Source: Thamnaconus septentrionalis
Lineage: Eukaryota > Chordata > Actinopteri > Tetraodontiformes > Monacanthidae
Reading direction: 5' to 3'
Assembly (NCBI GenBank): GCA_009823395.1
Contig: CM020501.1
Location: 19,535,861-19,599,860, forward strand
DNA: 64,000 nucleotides
Below are positions 45,745 to 64,000 of this stretch, in pieces (position 1 is the first letter of the stretch; each line of letters begins with the position of its first letter). Position numbers and translations under genes: made by a program. A model generated the notes under the pieces. It searched no databases. It had not been told where the DNA came from and worked only from the letters and a program-made list of their open reading frames with translations.

Positions 45745-46914
45745 TGCAGGTTGCCAATGGAAGCCTCTGAGATAGGAGGCGAACCAGTCTTGGAAAAAAA
45801 CAAAAACATCTACCGCTGCTGAATGTTGGACAATAGAACAAGGCAGCAGGTTCTCTCTTTACGTCCTGGACGGACTCAAGAACTGTCAGGTCTGTGGTTT
45901 GGTTTGGTTTGGTTTGCCTCCATCAAAGACAAAGGGACCTTTCGAACATCTCACACTATGACATATTAAAGACAAATGAGGGTGATAAAAATAGTCAAAG
46001 ATGCGCCGTTCGTATTTGAGTCTTGTGAATAGTCAATATTAAAATTTAAGTACGGCAACAAAAAAAACAACAATGCATTGAATGAAACAACAATCAACTA
46101 AAGACTTTCCAATTGGTTGAAGGCAGTTTATGTCACAAGAATGTTGAAAGTTATTCATTTTAACTGGAAACATTGTACCAGAAGAGTACGTCAGTGTTAA
46201 AGTAGGACCGTTGGTAGTATAAAAATAAGATTGTGACATTACACAATTTTAAAGTAGTGCTCCTTTAAGAGGCAAAAGGCGAAAAAAAACAAAACATTTT
46301 CTACTGTCCTTGAGTGAAACTGGGTCTGCATCAATTTTTTTTTCAAAATCAAATGTTCATCATTTTTATTTGAATTATTTTTCATTAACACAAAAAGCTA
46401 TTGTGTCAGATTTCATATTTTAAGAAAAAGAAATAGTGTATTTTAAAAGTGCCTGCAAACTTTGTTGACTCACTGATGACTCATAAATACAAACTGCAGT
46501 TGAAAGTATCCTGTAAAAAAAAGTTCATATTTAAGCCTGTTTTTCTTTCTTGTCATTTTTTCCCCATTTGGATAATAAAACTCTATGTACACTGTTGGAA
46601 ACACTAAAAGGCTTACTTTAAAACAATTTATACAGCGCTGTCTGATGAATCAATGTTCGCACATTCACACATCGCTCAAAGTGTTTTTTGTTTGTTTGTT
46701 AGGGTTTTTTTTGTAGGCACGTTTACTCAAAGGAAACTGGCAAACGCAAGATGTAGGAAGTGTAAATGTAGGAAGTGCAACAAAAATAAAATAAGAGGAA
46801 GCAAACGCGGGTCCAGTTGTGCCACAGATTTGGAGTGAATGGCTGCAACGTAAATGCAGGGTGTTAAGAGAAAAACTTGAAAGAACAAAGGATGTTTGAT
46901 TTTTAAAAAGAGCA
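45745..46914 (+). other. Receptor A 3' UTR and intergenic sequence
   Basis: ATTAAA near 45965 and AATAAA at 46574-46579 are possible polyadenylation signals for receptor A. Otherwise AT-rich with no gene seen. Confidence 0.45.
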
Positions 46915-49746
46915 ATGGAGGTGATTGTACTGATGTTTGTCATTCTTGTGGGAGGTAAGGTTTTCTTTCTTTTCTTTTCTTTTTTTTTTTTAAGTACAAA
47001 CAGTACTGCTCTTTCTTCCTACGCATTGTTCGTACAATTGAAGCCTTGCCCCGTTAACATTATTTTTGCTTTGAATGTGTGGGCTTTAAAAAAAAAAAGC
47101 GTGAGGGGGCTTTAATCACGTTTCCGGTTAGAGAGAAACTCTGCGAACACGATTTGCAGTGTCGCGAGTAGAAACCGTTCACTGTGTAGAGACGTGAAGA
47201 TACAGCGCCCTCTGTCTGCGTTGTTCTCTAACTTCATGTTCACTGACTTCTGAGGTTATGGTGTGTGGAAGAACCTCTGGTCAGAATCATTGCCTTCCCC
47301 ATCCAAACACCCTGCCAATGAACAGCTATCACTCGAGGCCAACAGTCGCATTTCAGATAAAACCATCCCAGCCTACATGTGTTAAGTGGGGAAATAAAAC
47401 GTGACAGCGGGGTGAAAAACAAGAGGGTCTTTGTTTTTCCTGATGTGTTCGAAGATTTATGCGATTTGACACTTCCGTCTTCTGAGCCGCGACGGTTCTC
47501 TTCCGGTCTGTTATGTGTAGTGCAAAAAACACGACATCTAGCGGTGATATTTGGCAAAATTGGGGATAATTCTGACAGATGTGGAAAGTAGCGAAATACA
47601 AATACGTGCAGTGACGTGCAGAAATTTTAAGGTGGTGCTCAAGTGGAAAAAAAAGGGGGCAACTTGTGCACCGCGTTGAACAGCCGACTGTGAGATTTAT
47701 TACAGTTATATTATATTACCTTGTAATGCATATGCAATTCTGTTGTAATTGCATATGCATTTATTCCATTAGACTATTGGAATAGGTCAATATGCACAGT
47801 GTTTTTTTTTTTTTTTTTTTACAGTGTACAGTATATGGCCTAAGGTGTCATCGCTCAATTCTGGATTAATATAGATTTATGATTCCAAATGTGTCTCTGT
47901 GTGTGTCAGTGTCTCCCCATTAGACTATTGCAATAAATACATATGCAATTAAGACATACAGTAATTGCATATGCATTGACTATTGGGACATCGGACCAAT
48001 GCCATGCTCCTTTTTGTGTGTGTGTGTGTGTGTGTGACATTCCTAGGCTAGGGCCATTTTAGTTTCCGAGGGGATGTTGAGCGATTTTTGGTCAATTTTG
48101 AGTGCACTGTGACTTCAAAGGGCCGTAAAATGAAAACGGTTGGGATCTACATCAATAAACATTGCCGACAATATAATGAAATGAGAGGCATTCCTTTTCC
48201 CTTTGCGTGTGTTTTACGCAGGTTTGAAGCCGACCGAGGGCCAGGAACACCAAGGTGTTAGAGGGGGTGTGGTCCACATACTGTGCTCCCACTCAAATGC
48301 ACACAGCAATGTAAAATACTTCTGCAGAGAACCGTGCAAGGATTCAGACGTGCTGGTCACGAGCCAGGAAATAAAGCCCAAGGGAAGATACAACATCAAG
48401 GATGAGGGGAACATGTTCTTGGTGACAATCTCTGACCTGGAAAAAAATGACTCTGGATCTTACAGGTGTGGAATAAAGAGGATAGGTTGGGACACATACC
48501 AAAAAGTTGTCCTTACAGTCATAGAGGGTGAGTTAATGCAGCAGCAGTTGTGACCAACAGCTGCTCATTTGCTCAATGGTCAGCTGACCAATCTGATCTG
48601 CTCATTTCTAAAAAAAAAAAATTTCAAGACACAAACGACAATGAAACAACATTAATCATTCTTCTTACCTCTAGACTCGCAGCATAAAGCACGTCCCGTC
48701 GACCTACCTGAGTCCTTTACCGAGGAAGCAAACGATGAAACAGCACCACCCTCCAGTACTGAGCATCTGCATTTCTTTGTTGTTATTTATTTCATTTGTT
48801 TTTTTGAGGTGATGTCGGTACCTGATTGACAGGCAAACCCGTGAAACGTGGTGTCCTACCGTTCCAGGGAAGCTGGTGTACATCGGGACCTGTCTCGGGG
48901 TGGTCGTATTCGCTCTGATCGTTGTCGTCCTGATATTCTTCAGACATCACAGAAACAGCAGAGGCAGCACATCTTGTGGTATGACGCTAAAATGACATTG
49001 ACCGGAAAAACAAAACAAAAACTTTGACACTTTCCAAGTGACAGCAGCGGCATGGCTGGAAAGACTCAGAGAATTTAATCAAAAGTGACTGAATAAAAAT
49101 AGTGTTCAAATGACATCTTTTTTTATGTTTGACTCGCATTATGTGACCCCTGATTTTCTGGAGTATAATATTTGTGATTTTCAACAACAAATTTCAACAG
49201 TGAAAAATGCAGTGGCAGCAAACTTTCCATGATCGCTCAATCGCTCAGATTTTAACTCTGAAATCCTGCTCATCCATCTTGCCAACAGCCAAGAAAAAGC
49301 ACAGTGACTGGCTAATTTGCATGGACACCTTAAGCGGTCATCTTCGTTTCCAGATTTAAGATGTGTCGTCCCAGCCTTCCAGGGTTAATCTCTCATCTCT
49401 CTTCGAAACAGGGAAGGCCTCTCACACGGTGCACACAACGCTGCTCTGCCGGGAAGAAGATGTACAAAGCCCCATCACACCTTCTCCCTGCCAAACAGCC
49501 AGTCAGCACGAAGGGGCAGACAAGGGGGCGACCACCCAGCAGGGCTGGGGCGGAGGTCAGGCGGATAACATCTACTCCAACCTTGACTTTTCCGCGGAGC
49601 CTCGGGTGCCGCCGGACAACCTCTGCTACTCCACTGTTAGCTTCACCAGGGTCCCACCCGAGAGCCCTGTCGCCTCCATCGCCAATACTTACTCCACCAT
49701 CACCTACCTGCCATCAGATGAGTCGTCGGTCTACAGCAACATCTGA
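46915..49746 (+). CDS. CD300/pIgR-like receptor B, one V domain, ITIM tail
   Basis: A type I receptor of the CD300/pIgR family, probably inhibitory. Exons: 46915-46954, 48222-48527, 48675-48755, 48868-48978, 49412-49746; in phase, 290 residues. Seen: signal MEVIVLMFVILVG; a V domain with VHILCSH, the extra pair KYFCREPC, and SGSYRCGI; a short acidic stalk; membrane helix VYIGTCLGVVVFALIVVVLI. The tail has several tyrosines: NIYSNL, LCYSTV, NTYSTI, TITYLP and SVYSNI. LCYSTV and SVYSNI fit the ITIM pattern (I/V/L/S-x-Y-x-x-I/V/L), so SHP-1/2 recruitment is a reasonable inference. The V exon has the same length (306 bases) and phase as in receptor A, which points to tandem duplication. Intron 1 is unusually long for the cluster and holds small inverted repeats. 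Confidence 0.85.
47725..47973. repeat. Two short inverted repeats with ATGCATATGCAATT arms
   Basis: 47725-47739 pairs perfectly with 47747-47761 (15 bp, 7-nt loop), and 47940-47950 with 47963-47973 (11 bp, 12-nt loop). The arms share the word CATATGCAATT. They lie in intron 1 of receptor B. Confidence 0.8.
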
Positions 49747-50937
49747 ACATCCGCCTGTGTCTTAGCCTGGAGTATGTGTCGTATTTATAGCTTTACTCAG
49801 TATGTTCCTAGCATATAGAGTAGTCTTTGTGGCTAAGTATGGGTTCTATTTCATTTGCCGTATCACAAATTCAGGACGGTACATTGCGCTAGGCTCTCAG
49901 GTTACTCTCAGTACAGTAAAAGCTGAAACAGTAACAAGGCTGGTTAAAATCATGCTCTGTCAGACAAATGGGAGGATGGAAGGTCCTGTGTGAGACCCAG
50001 TTTCAGGTCTGCACCCAGGACCGACCCATCCAGGTCGCAGCTACCAGCGAAGGAGCCCTCCCTCCCATGTTGTCTTCGACTTTGTTGCACCAGAGACATA
50101 GACAAGGATGAAGGTCTTTTATTCCGGGTCTTTCTGACATTCATTACTATCTCGGGTGGGCCACTGGGGACAACCTTGACACCTATGACTTGCATAACAA
50201 TAACGACAGAAGAGGTTTGTTTTCCATCTCAGCTTCTTCACTGGCTGTTGTGTAACTCTAGTCCTGTGCCAAAAACAATGCGAGCGATGCTTCTTTGATA
50301 CGTATATTTAAATTATACCATACTTTCTTTGTTATTCGAACTGTTTGTGTATAATGCATGTATTTATTTTTATTCCAATTTATCATCAGACATCCAATTT
50401 GTTGAACCTACTGTTCATGATGCTTAAGTGTTTTGTGTCATGTGTTTATTTGAGCGTGGAAAAAAAAGAACTCACTAACTGCTAATGTGTCCAGATGTCA
50501 CTCATTCCACTCAATCAAACATCCAGAGTCCAGACATGAGTTGCCTACTTCCATCATGCCCTCACTGGACTTATCAGATCATCAACACAGCAAGTAAGAG
50601 CTGTTTCTTCTTCGTTTCTAATGCTATGACACAGAGATCATGAATTCACTCGTATAAGAAACTGACAAAAAACAAACATTTAAGCAGTGAAAGGAGCGAC
50701 ACGGTAACTCTGGGAATCACTCAGCTCCTCATCTCAAATCTCAAATCTGCTTCTTAATATCTAATTTTAAAAATGTAAATGCTTCTGAGGTGTGAGGCAG
50801 AAAGAAGAAGTTGCAGAGGAGAAGAACGACTGCAGCTGTGGGTGTGGAACCTTTTGCTTCCTGCCTGCTGTGCAGAGGACACTGAAGCATCTTGAGGCTC
50901 CTGTTAACTTTGGAGGGACGTAAAGTGGACTTGGAGA
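49747..50937 (+). other. Receptor B 3' UTR and intergenic sequence
   Basis: No coding segment recognised and no clear AATAAA seen close to the stop codon. Confidence 0.4.
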
Positions 50938-53420
50938 ATGAAAATGTCACTGGAGTTCATCCTCTGCCTGCTGGCAGGTAGTCACCAGCTTCCGATTTGA
51001 GTGTTTAGGCTTTTTGTTTTGTTTTATTGTTTACAAGACTACTTGTTCTTTTGCACAGCAGCTACTGGAGTGGCTTCACAACATGTGATGGGAAATGATG
51101 AGAGACCTGCTGTAAACTGTGAGTACGGCAAGACTGTAGAGATGATGTGAGACTGAGAAGAACCTTAAAGGTGTGGAGATGTTTGGTCTGGTTGACATTC
51201 TGAACACAAAACAGTCAACTAAATAAACCTGATCCAGACCTAAAGGTTTCACAGGTGTATGGGCAAATTCATTATATTTATTTTATTTAGAAGGTCCCAT
51301 CCTCTGCCACTTCCACAATATCAACGTTTTCTAACACTAATCTGTGTCTCTTACATTCTCCTTTAAAAATGCTGTTTTCTAGAGAACTTCTGAGATGTAT
51401 GTATTGACTGATTAATTGATGGATTTTTTTGAAGAGCTCAGTCATGTTGAGGCTGCTCCACTGGAGCATGAAGACAACTTGGCGAAAGTAGATGTAGTTT
51501 GGAAACCGACATCAGCACTCTGAAGTTTCCACACTACAAAAAGCTTCAATACTCTGGTTGGCAGGTGTCAACCTGCCCGTGACCCTGGAAGCACAGCCTG
51601 GAGAGAACGTCACCGTCGAGTGCAGGTATCCGACAACAGCGGGGACAATTGCCAGACACTTCTGCAGGGAAGACGGAAAATTCACGTGCGCAAATCTGAT
51701 ATCGGTTTCCCAAGTCAAACACGCCATAAAAGGCAGGTTTTCCATGAGAGCAGGAAAAGAACACGGCGTGTTCGCAGTGACCATTTTCACTTTGAGCCGG
51801 AAAGACAGTGGAAGATACCGATGTGACATGGAAAAGTTCGACAACAACATCACCAGCGAATGTTTGACCCGGATCAGCCTGATTGTGTCAAGTAAGCGTG
51901 GATCATTTTCTTTGTAGCTCACAGATAAATATACCAAAAGGTCAACGTTTTCCATACTCAAACGTTTTGGCCGTTACTTCAACTTATCTCGACTTTTCGA
52001 TTAAAGGATTAAACATTAATAATATGTATATATGTACGGCAAAACAGAAAACAACCTGGCAACCATTTGGTTCATGCAATGGTTTAAAGGTCCAGTGTGT
52101 AAAATTTCTAAGAAAGCCCACTTGATTGCATGCTTCGTATTTAAGATGCTGTGAGGCAGGCTTCCTTAAAAAATGGTGGCGCAAGATGCAAAGATTTATT
52201 AATATATTTATAGGCAGTATTTTAAGCTTTTACCTATCTAAAAATCATAAATCAAGCCAAATTTTACACACTGGACCTTTTAAAGAATGATGTACCTCAG
52301 CTGACACTTTGTACCTGTGTTCCGGAAGATTCCACTGGTGTCTCCTGGTCACAGCCATGGATCGTTGTTGGTATGGTGACCGCTCTGGTTTTCCTGGCAA
52401 CAAGCGTTGCAGCACTGTTGGCGCTTCGGTCCAAACTGAAAGGTAAAATATGCAAAGACACACAAACTGCAAACACAAATGGACCATTGCAGACCAAGAC
52501 ACTGTCGCTGGTATGGTTCCTCTGTGTGCGCCGAACTACTCCCGCTTAAAACAAAAGGCAGCCAATGGGAGCACGATTGTGGCCCTTCTGCTTAGCTGCT
52601 TAGCTCCCCAGAGTGGCTCAGGTGAGAGTAGAGTTGCCAACCGTCCCCTTTGAAAAACGGAATTGTTCCATATTGACCTGCAATTATTCCACATTTTTCT
52701 GTGAGAATCAAAAATATTTTATAAAATTTCTCTGTTGCTTATAATTTAAAACGCTAATTAACAACACTTCTGAGAATGACTGTTTTGTTCTGTTGAATGA
52801 TGACCACGTACCTTAACTCCAAAGGTTAATATTTTTCTACAATTTTCCCGAAACCTGCACCATACAAGGCCTGTATATACATATATATTTCTGTTTTTGC
52901 CATATATAGGTTATCTAGGTTATCAAGGGGTCACTCCTGACACCTTATGGTGGCAGACTCTAGATAATAATCACGTCCCCTTTTCTGTGAAGCAACAAAA
53001 CAATGCTAACTATTTCCTACTTAGCATACATACAACTTTGCCGAGAGAATTTCAGTGGCTCGTTTTATTTTTTTTTGTCTCTATTAGTTCAAGTACGCTG
53101 TCCTGCTCGAGGATCACCGGAGCCTGAGACAAATGCTGGAAGTCGGATCGAGGTGCGTAAGCGTAGGCACGTCGGGAAAGAAGGTCCACCACCGTTTCTC
53201 TGACACTGCCCCCTGTCTTCCCCTGCAGGAACACCACTACGAGGAGATACAGACGTCAGACGGACAGGCAAATCTGCTCCCCACCGTCTATGCCACCGTG
53301 GCTCCCACCCACCAGCTCATCTACACCACCATCACATTCCAGGGCAGCACAGCCGCTGTCCCGGCCGACAGCAGCAAACCTTACGATGCAAATGATAGCA
53401 GCTCCTTGGCCCGTGACTGA
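50938..53420 (+). CDS. CD300/pIgR-like receptor C, one V domain, YEEI + ITSM + ITIM tail
   Basis: A type I receptor of the CD300/pIgR family. Exons: 50938-50977, optional 51062-51118, 51565-51891, 52329-52442, 53088-53152, 53229-53420; in phase with or without the optional exon (264 or 245 residues). Seen: signal MKMSLEFILCLLA; V domain with VTVECRYP, RHFCRED and SGRYRCDM, an N-glycosylation site (NIT) near its end; membrane helix WIVVGMVTALVFLATSVAALLA. The tail has HYEEI, the preferred Src-family SH2 site; TVYATV, a match to the ITSM pattern T-x-Y-x-x-V; and LIYTTI, a match to the ITIM pattern. This mix suggests a switch-type or inhibitory receptor. The V domain is more divergent and longer (327 bases) than in A and B. 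No Thr/Pro stalk exon was seen. Confidence 0.85.
52088..52278. mobile_element. MITE with AGGTCCAGTGTGTAAAATTT inverted ends
   Basis: The left end AGGTCCAGTGTGTAAAATTT is mirrored by AAATTTTACACACTGGACCT on the right, 191 bp in all, with TTTAAA-like flanks on both sides. No coding capacity. It is in the intron before the membrane exon of receptor C. Confidence 0.85.
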
Positions 53421-53667
53421 GCCTCTGTGAGTGAGGCTGCCGCCCTTCCATCTGAAGAGACTATGTATTTTGCAATCACAATCCCAAGTGAACCATGAGA
53501 GGAAACTGGTCCCCATCCCAGTGGGACTCCACCAGGTGATATTAGTTCGCACGTGGCTATATGTCAATGTTTCTCAATGAGGGTCTTTGTCATTTGGCAC
53601 AATTCATACATTCAGCTTTTAAGAACTTTTATTTTGTTTTCATTGTTTGTTTGTTTTTTAACATTAC

Positions 53668-53673
53668 AATAAA
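53668..53673 (+). promoter_or_regulatory. Receptor C polyadenylation signal
   Basis: AATAAA about 250 bases after the stop. Confidence 0.65.
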
Positions 53674-53699
53674 GCAGTCCATCGTCTGTCCGTCCACTG

Positions 53700-53789
53700 A
53701 TCTGTTATGTTTATTCACAAATTGTTGTTGCTGAGTAGATTACTTCTGTACAACAAAACACCCTGCTCTGAGTACTCCTAACTGGCTGA

Positions 53790-53820
<31 letters not shown>

Positions 53821-54904
53821 AGAAAAGGAAGAAAGAATTTTGTTGTTTCAACTTTTTAGTATTTTGTATTTTTTTTATAAAATCGATCATTGAGAATTAA
53901 GTATTATTTCACAAACTCTTAATAAACACACATTGTCAAAATAGTGCTCGCATATGCGTTAAACCCAGGACAAAAGGCACATTTTACAGTCAGCCTTGCT
54001 CAGTTTCGACCCTGATGTGATAGGTAGCTCCCTCCTGTGGCTGATTAGGGCACTAGCCTTTGATAGGCCGCTGTGGGACCTACCCAGCCTACAGAAAATA
54101 AGTAGTATTTGTGTTTCAAACATCTTTTTCTAAAACATATTCACCCAACCGGCTCAAAGTCTGTGAGGAGTGGTGTTTAATGGGCAATTACAGGCCCATT
54201 AAGTTTTGTTGGGTAAACTAGTGCAGTGCCTGGAGTAAGCATTTTTCAAGGGAGGTGTGCAACTGCTGTAGAAGTACAGTGTCCAACCTAAGCCTTGACT
54301 GAACAACAAAACGACAACGCTCACGCAAAGTCATGATGGTGAAAGGCAATTTTGGCCACATTAGTCTCAATCTTTGGAACCTGCTTTTTCATAAGAGAAC
54401 ATACAACTGCATGAAACTGTAAGTTGTCTGTATCAGTAAACACACACACACACACACACACACATCCTGACACAGTGACACACAGATAAGCTGCACTCTA
54501 TGAAGTATGAAGAGATCGACATCCCTTTCATTATTAGGTCGTCATTGGTTGCCAAAAATGAGCAGATATCATAGCATTTGATAACTTTCATTGTTTCCCC
54601 CCAGCCCCACAATGTATGGAGTGAAATTTCTCAGTTTATTAATTTTAATCTCATCCACTTGGTACAAAAATCCACAGGTTAATAAAATCATCTGGAGAGT
54701 TGGTAAAACATTTCAAGATTTCAGTTTTTTATGGCCAGATATAATTCTCTTCCATTCAACTGATAGTACCTCCTTAATAACAATAACATAACAGTAAACT
54801 ACTTCAATGACTGTATCTAGTCATTATTTAACTACTAGTAACTACTAACTACTACTCATTAACTACACTGTATGATAATTTTCCTTTATTTATTTTACTT
54901 TGGT
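53700..54904. other. Intergenic, no gene seen
   Basis: AT-rich with a poly-A run near 53800 and a short CA run near 54438-54464. No coding similarity. Confidence 0.5.
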
Positions 54905-55176
54905 TGAGCCAAAGGGTTCTAAAGTTTGACAGAGGGGCCGGAGCAGGAGCAGATGGATGGATGGACGGAGTGTTTTTGGTGACCCACCTCATAGGAGGAA
55001 AAAAATGTATATCATGGGATATGTAGAAAACATGTGCTTCAATGTCACTTGAAAATGAACCAAAGATTTTTTTGACTTACTGACTATTGATATCGTTTCT
55101 TCAAGTTCGGCGGGCCGGATTAAAATGCTTTAACGGGCCGCATATGGTTCCCCGGGCCGTAGTTTGCCCACGCCTG
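54905..55176 (-). mobile_element. hAT-like element, inverted copy
   Basis: Reverse complement of the 5178 family: TTTGACAGAGGGGCCGGAGC, GATATGTAGAAAACATGTGC and AGTTTGCCCACGCCTG in order. The middle is deleted. Confidence 0.8.
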
Positions 55177-55490
55177 GGCTAACTTCTGCACCTTGACGGA
55201 CGTTTACGTGGACCAATGAGCGTGGGGTGACAGACGGAGGCGGAGTCCGGCTGGGTGTCGCCTGACCGGATGATGACAGAAGTTTTCTGTCTAATGTGGC
55301 CACTTTACAACATGCCAGCCTCCTCATAGTCTCCGCGCCTCGACCGTGTTTCTGGAGCAGCCGCGACTCTTCGCTGCTGCTGGAGTAGTTCGTCCTCGAG
55401 TTATACAACTCAGCTTGGACTGCGGTGCCAATTTGGAAACTTTTGTTTTTTTTTTTTTGCCCCGCTGGAAGTAGAAGAAGAAGGAGGAAG

Positions 55491-55519
55491 AGGAGAAGAA
55501 GAAGAAGAAGAAGAAGAAG
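55491..55519. repeat. (GAA)n run in the dnm2 5' leader
   Basis: GAA/GGA purine repeat about 100 bases before the dnm2 ATG, followed by a (GCA)n run near 55559-55575. Confidence 0.8.
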
Positions 55520-55542
55520 AGCGGAGCCCGTGCGGCGTCTGA

Positions 55543-64000
<8,458 letters not shown>

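Noticed and set aside
48203..48553. V-domain exon of receptor B read as a single-exon gene
   Set aside because: It has an acceptor at 48221 and a donor at 48528 with the phase of its neighbours, so it is an internal exon.

Overview
The window is nuclear DNA of a teleost fish, most likely a percomorph with fairly compact introns (an inference). The signs are spliced vertebrate genes with GT-AG introns, dense CA/TG, GAT, AAT and CTG microsatellites, a tRNA-derived SINE and a LINE that share a 3' tail, small hAT-like elements, and a cluster of CD300/pIgR-type immune receptors. All coding models below were built by hand from splice sites, exon phase and family similarity; no transcript evidence was available.

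Layout, left to right. (1) samd1, + strand, entered part-way through its first visible exon and ending at 3946. (2) A repeat-rich gap. (3) A complete 18-exon second-type VCP/p97 gene (7078-15162) with a LINE fragment in an early intron. (4) ndufb7 (16111-17853). (5) A 0.9 kb inverted-repeat DNA transposon (18294-19221). (6) tecr on the minus strand (19493-29383), with two alternative first exons about 4 kb apart. (7) dnajb1, divergent from tecr (30884-34831), with heat-shock elements and a TATA box. (8) A receptor cluster on the + strand (37137-53420): a signal-stalk-membrane gene with no visible Ig exon, then three CD300/pIgR-like single-V-domain receptors with different tyrosine motifs in their tails. 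(9) dnm2 (dynamin-2), from 55612 off the right edge.

The set samd1, ndufb7, tecr, dnajb1 matches human 19p13.12, and DNM2 lies on human 19p13.2, so this is a conserved vertebrate block. The VCP-like gene and the receptor cluster are the parts not expected from that block (human VCP is on chromosome 9). The housekeeping genes are functionally independent: chromatin reader, AAA ATPase, complex I subunit, very-long-chain fatty acid reductase, co-chaperone, membrane-scission GTPase. The receptors look like a locally duplicated set whose ectodomain exon is conserved in length and phase while the tails have diverged towards different SH2 partners.

Most interesting points: the VCP paralogue differs at normally invariant positions (D1 Walker A GPAGTGKT, Ser at the human Gly157 position, C-terminus DDLYQ); three candidate GC-AG introns; an Ig-less receptor whose 3' splice choice could add or remove a tyrosine motif; two tecr promoters, one using an acceptor buried in the coding sequence of the other; and several small transposon families with well-defined ends.
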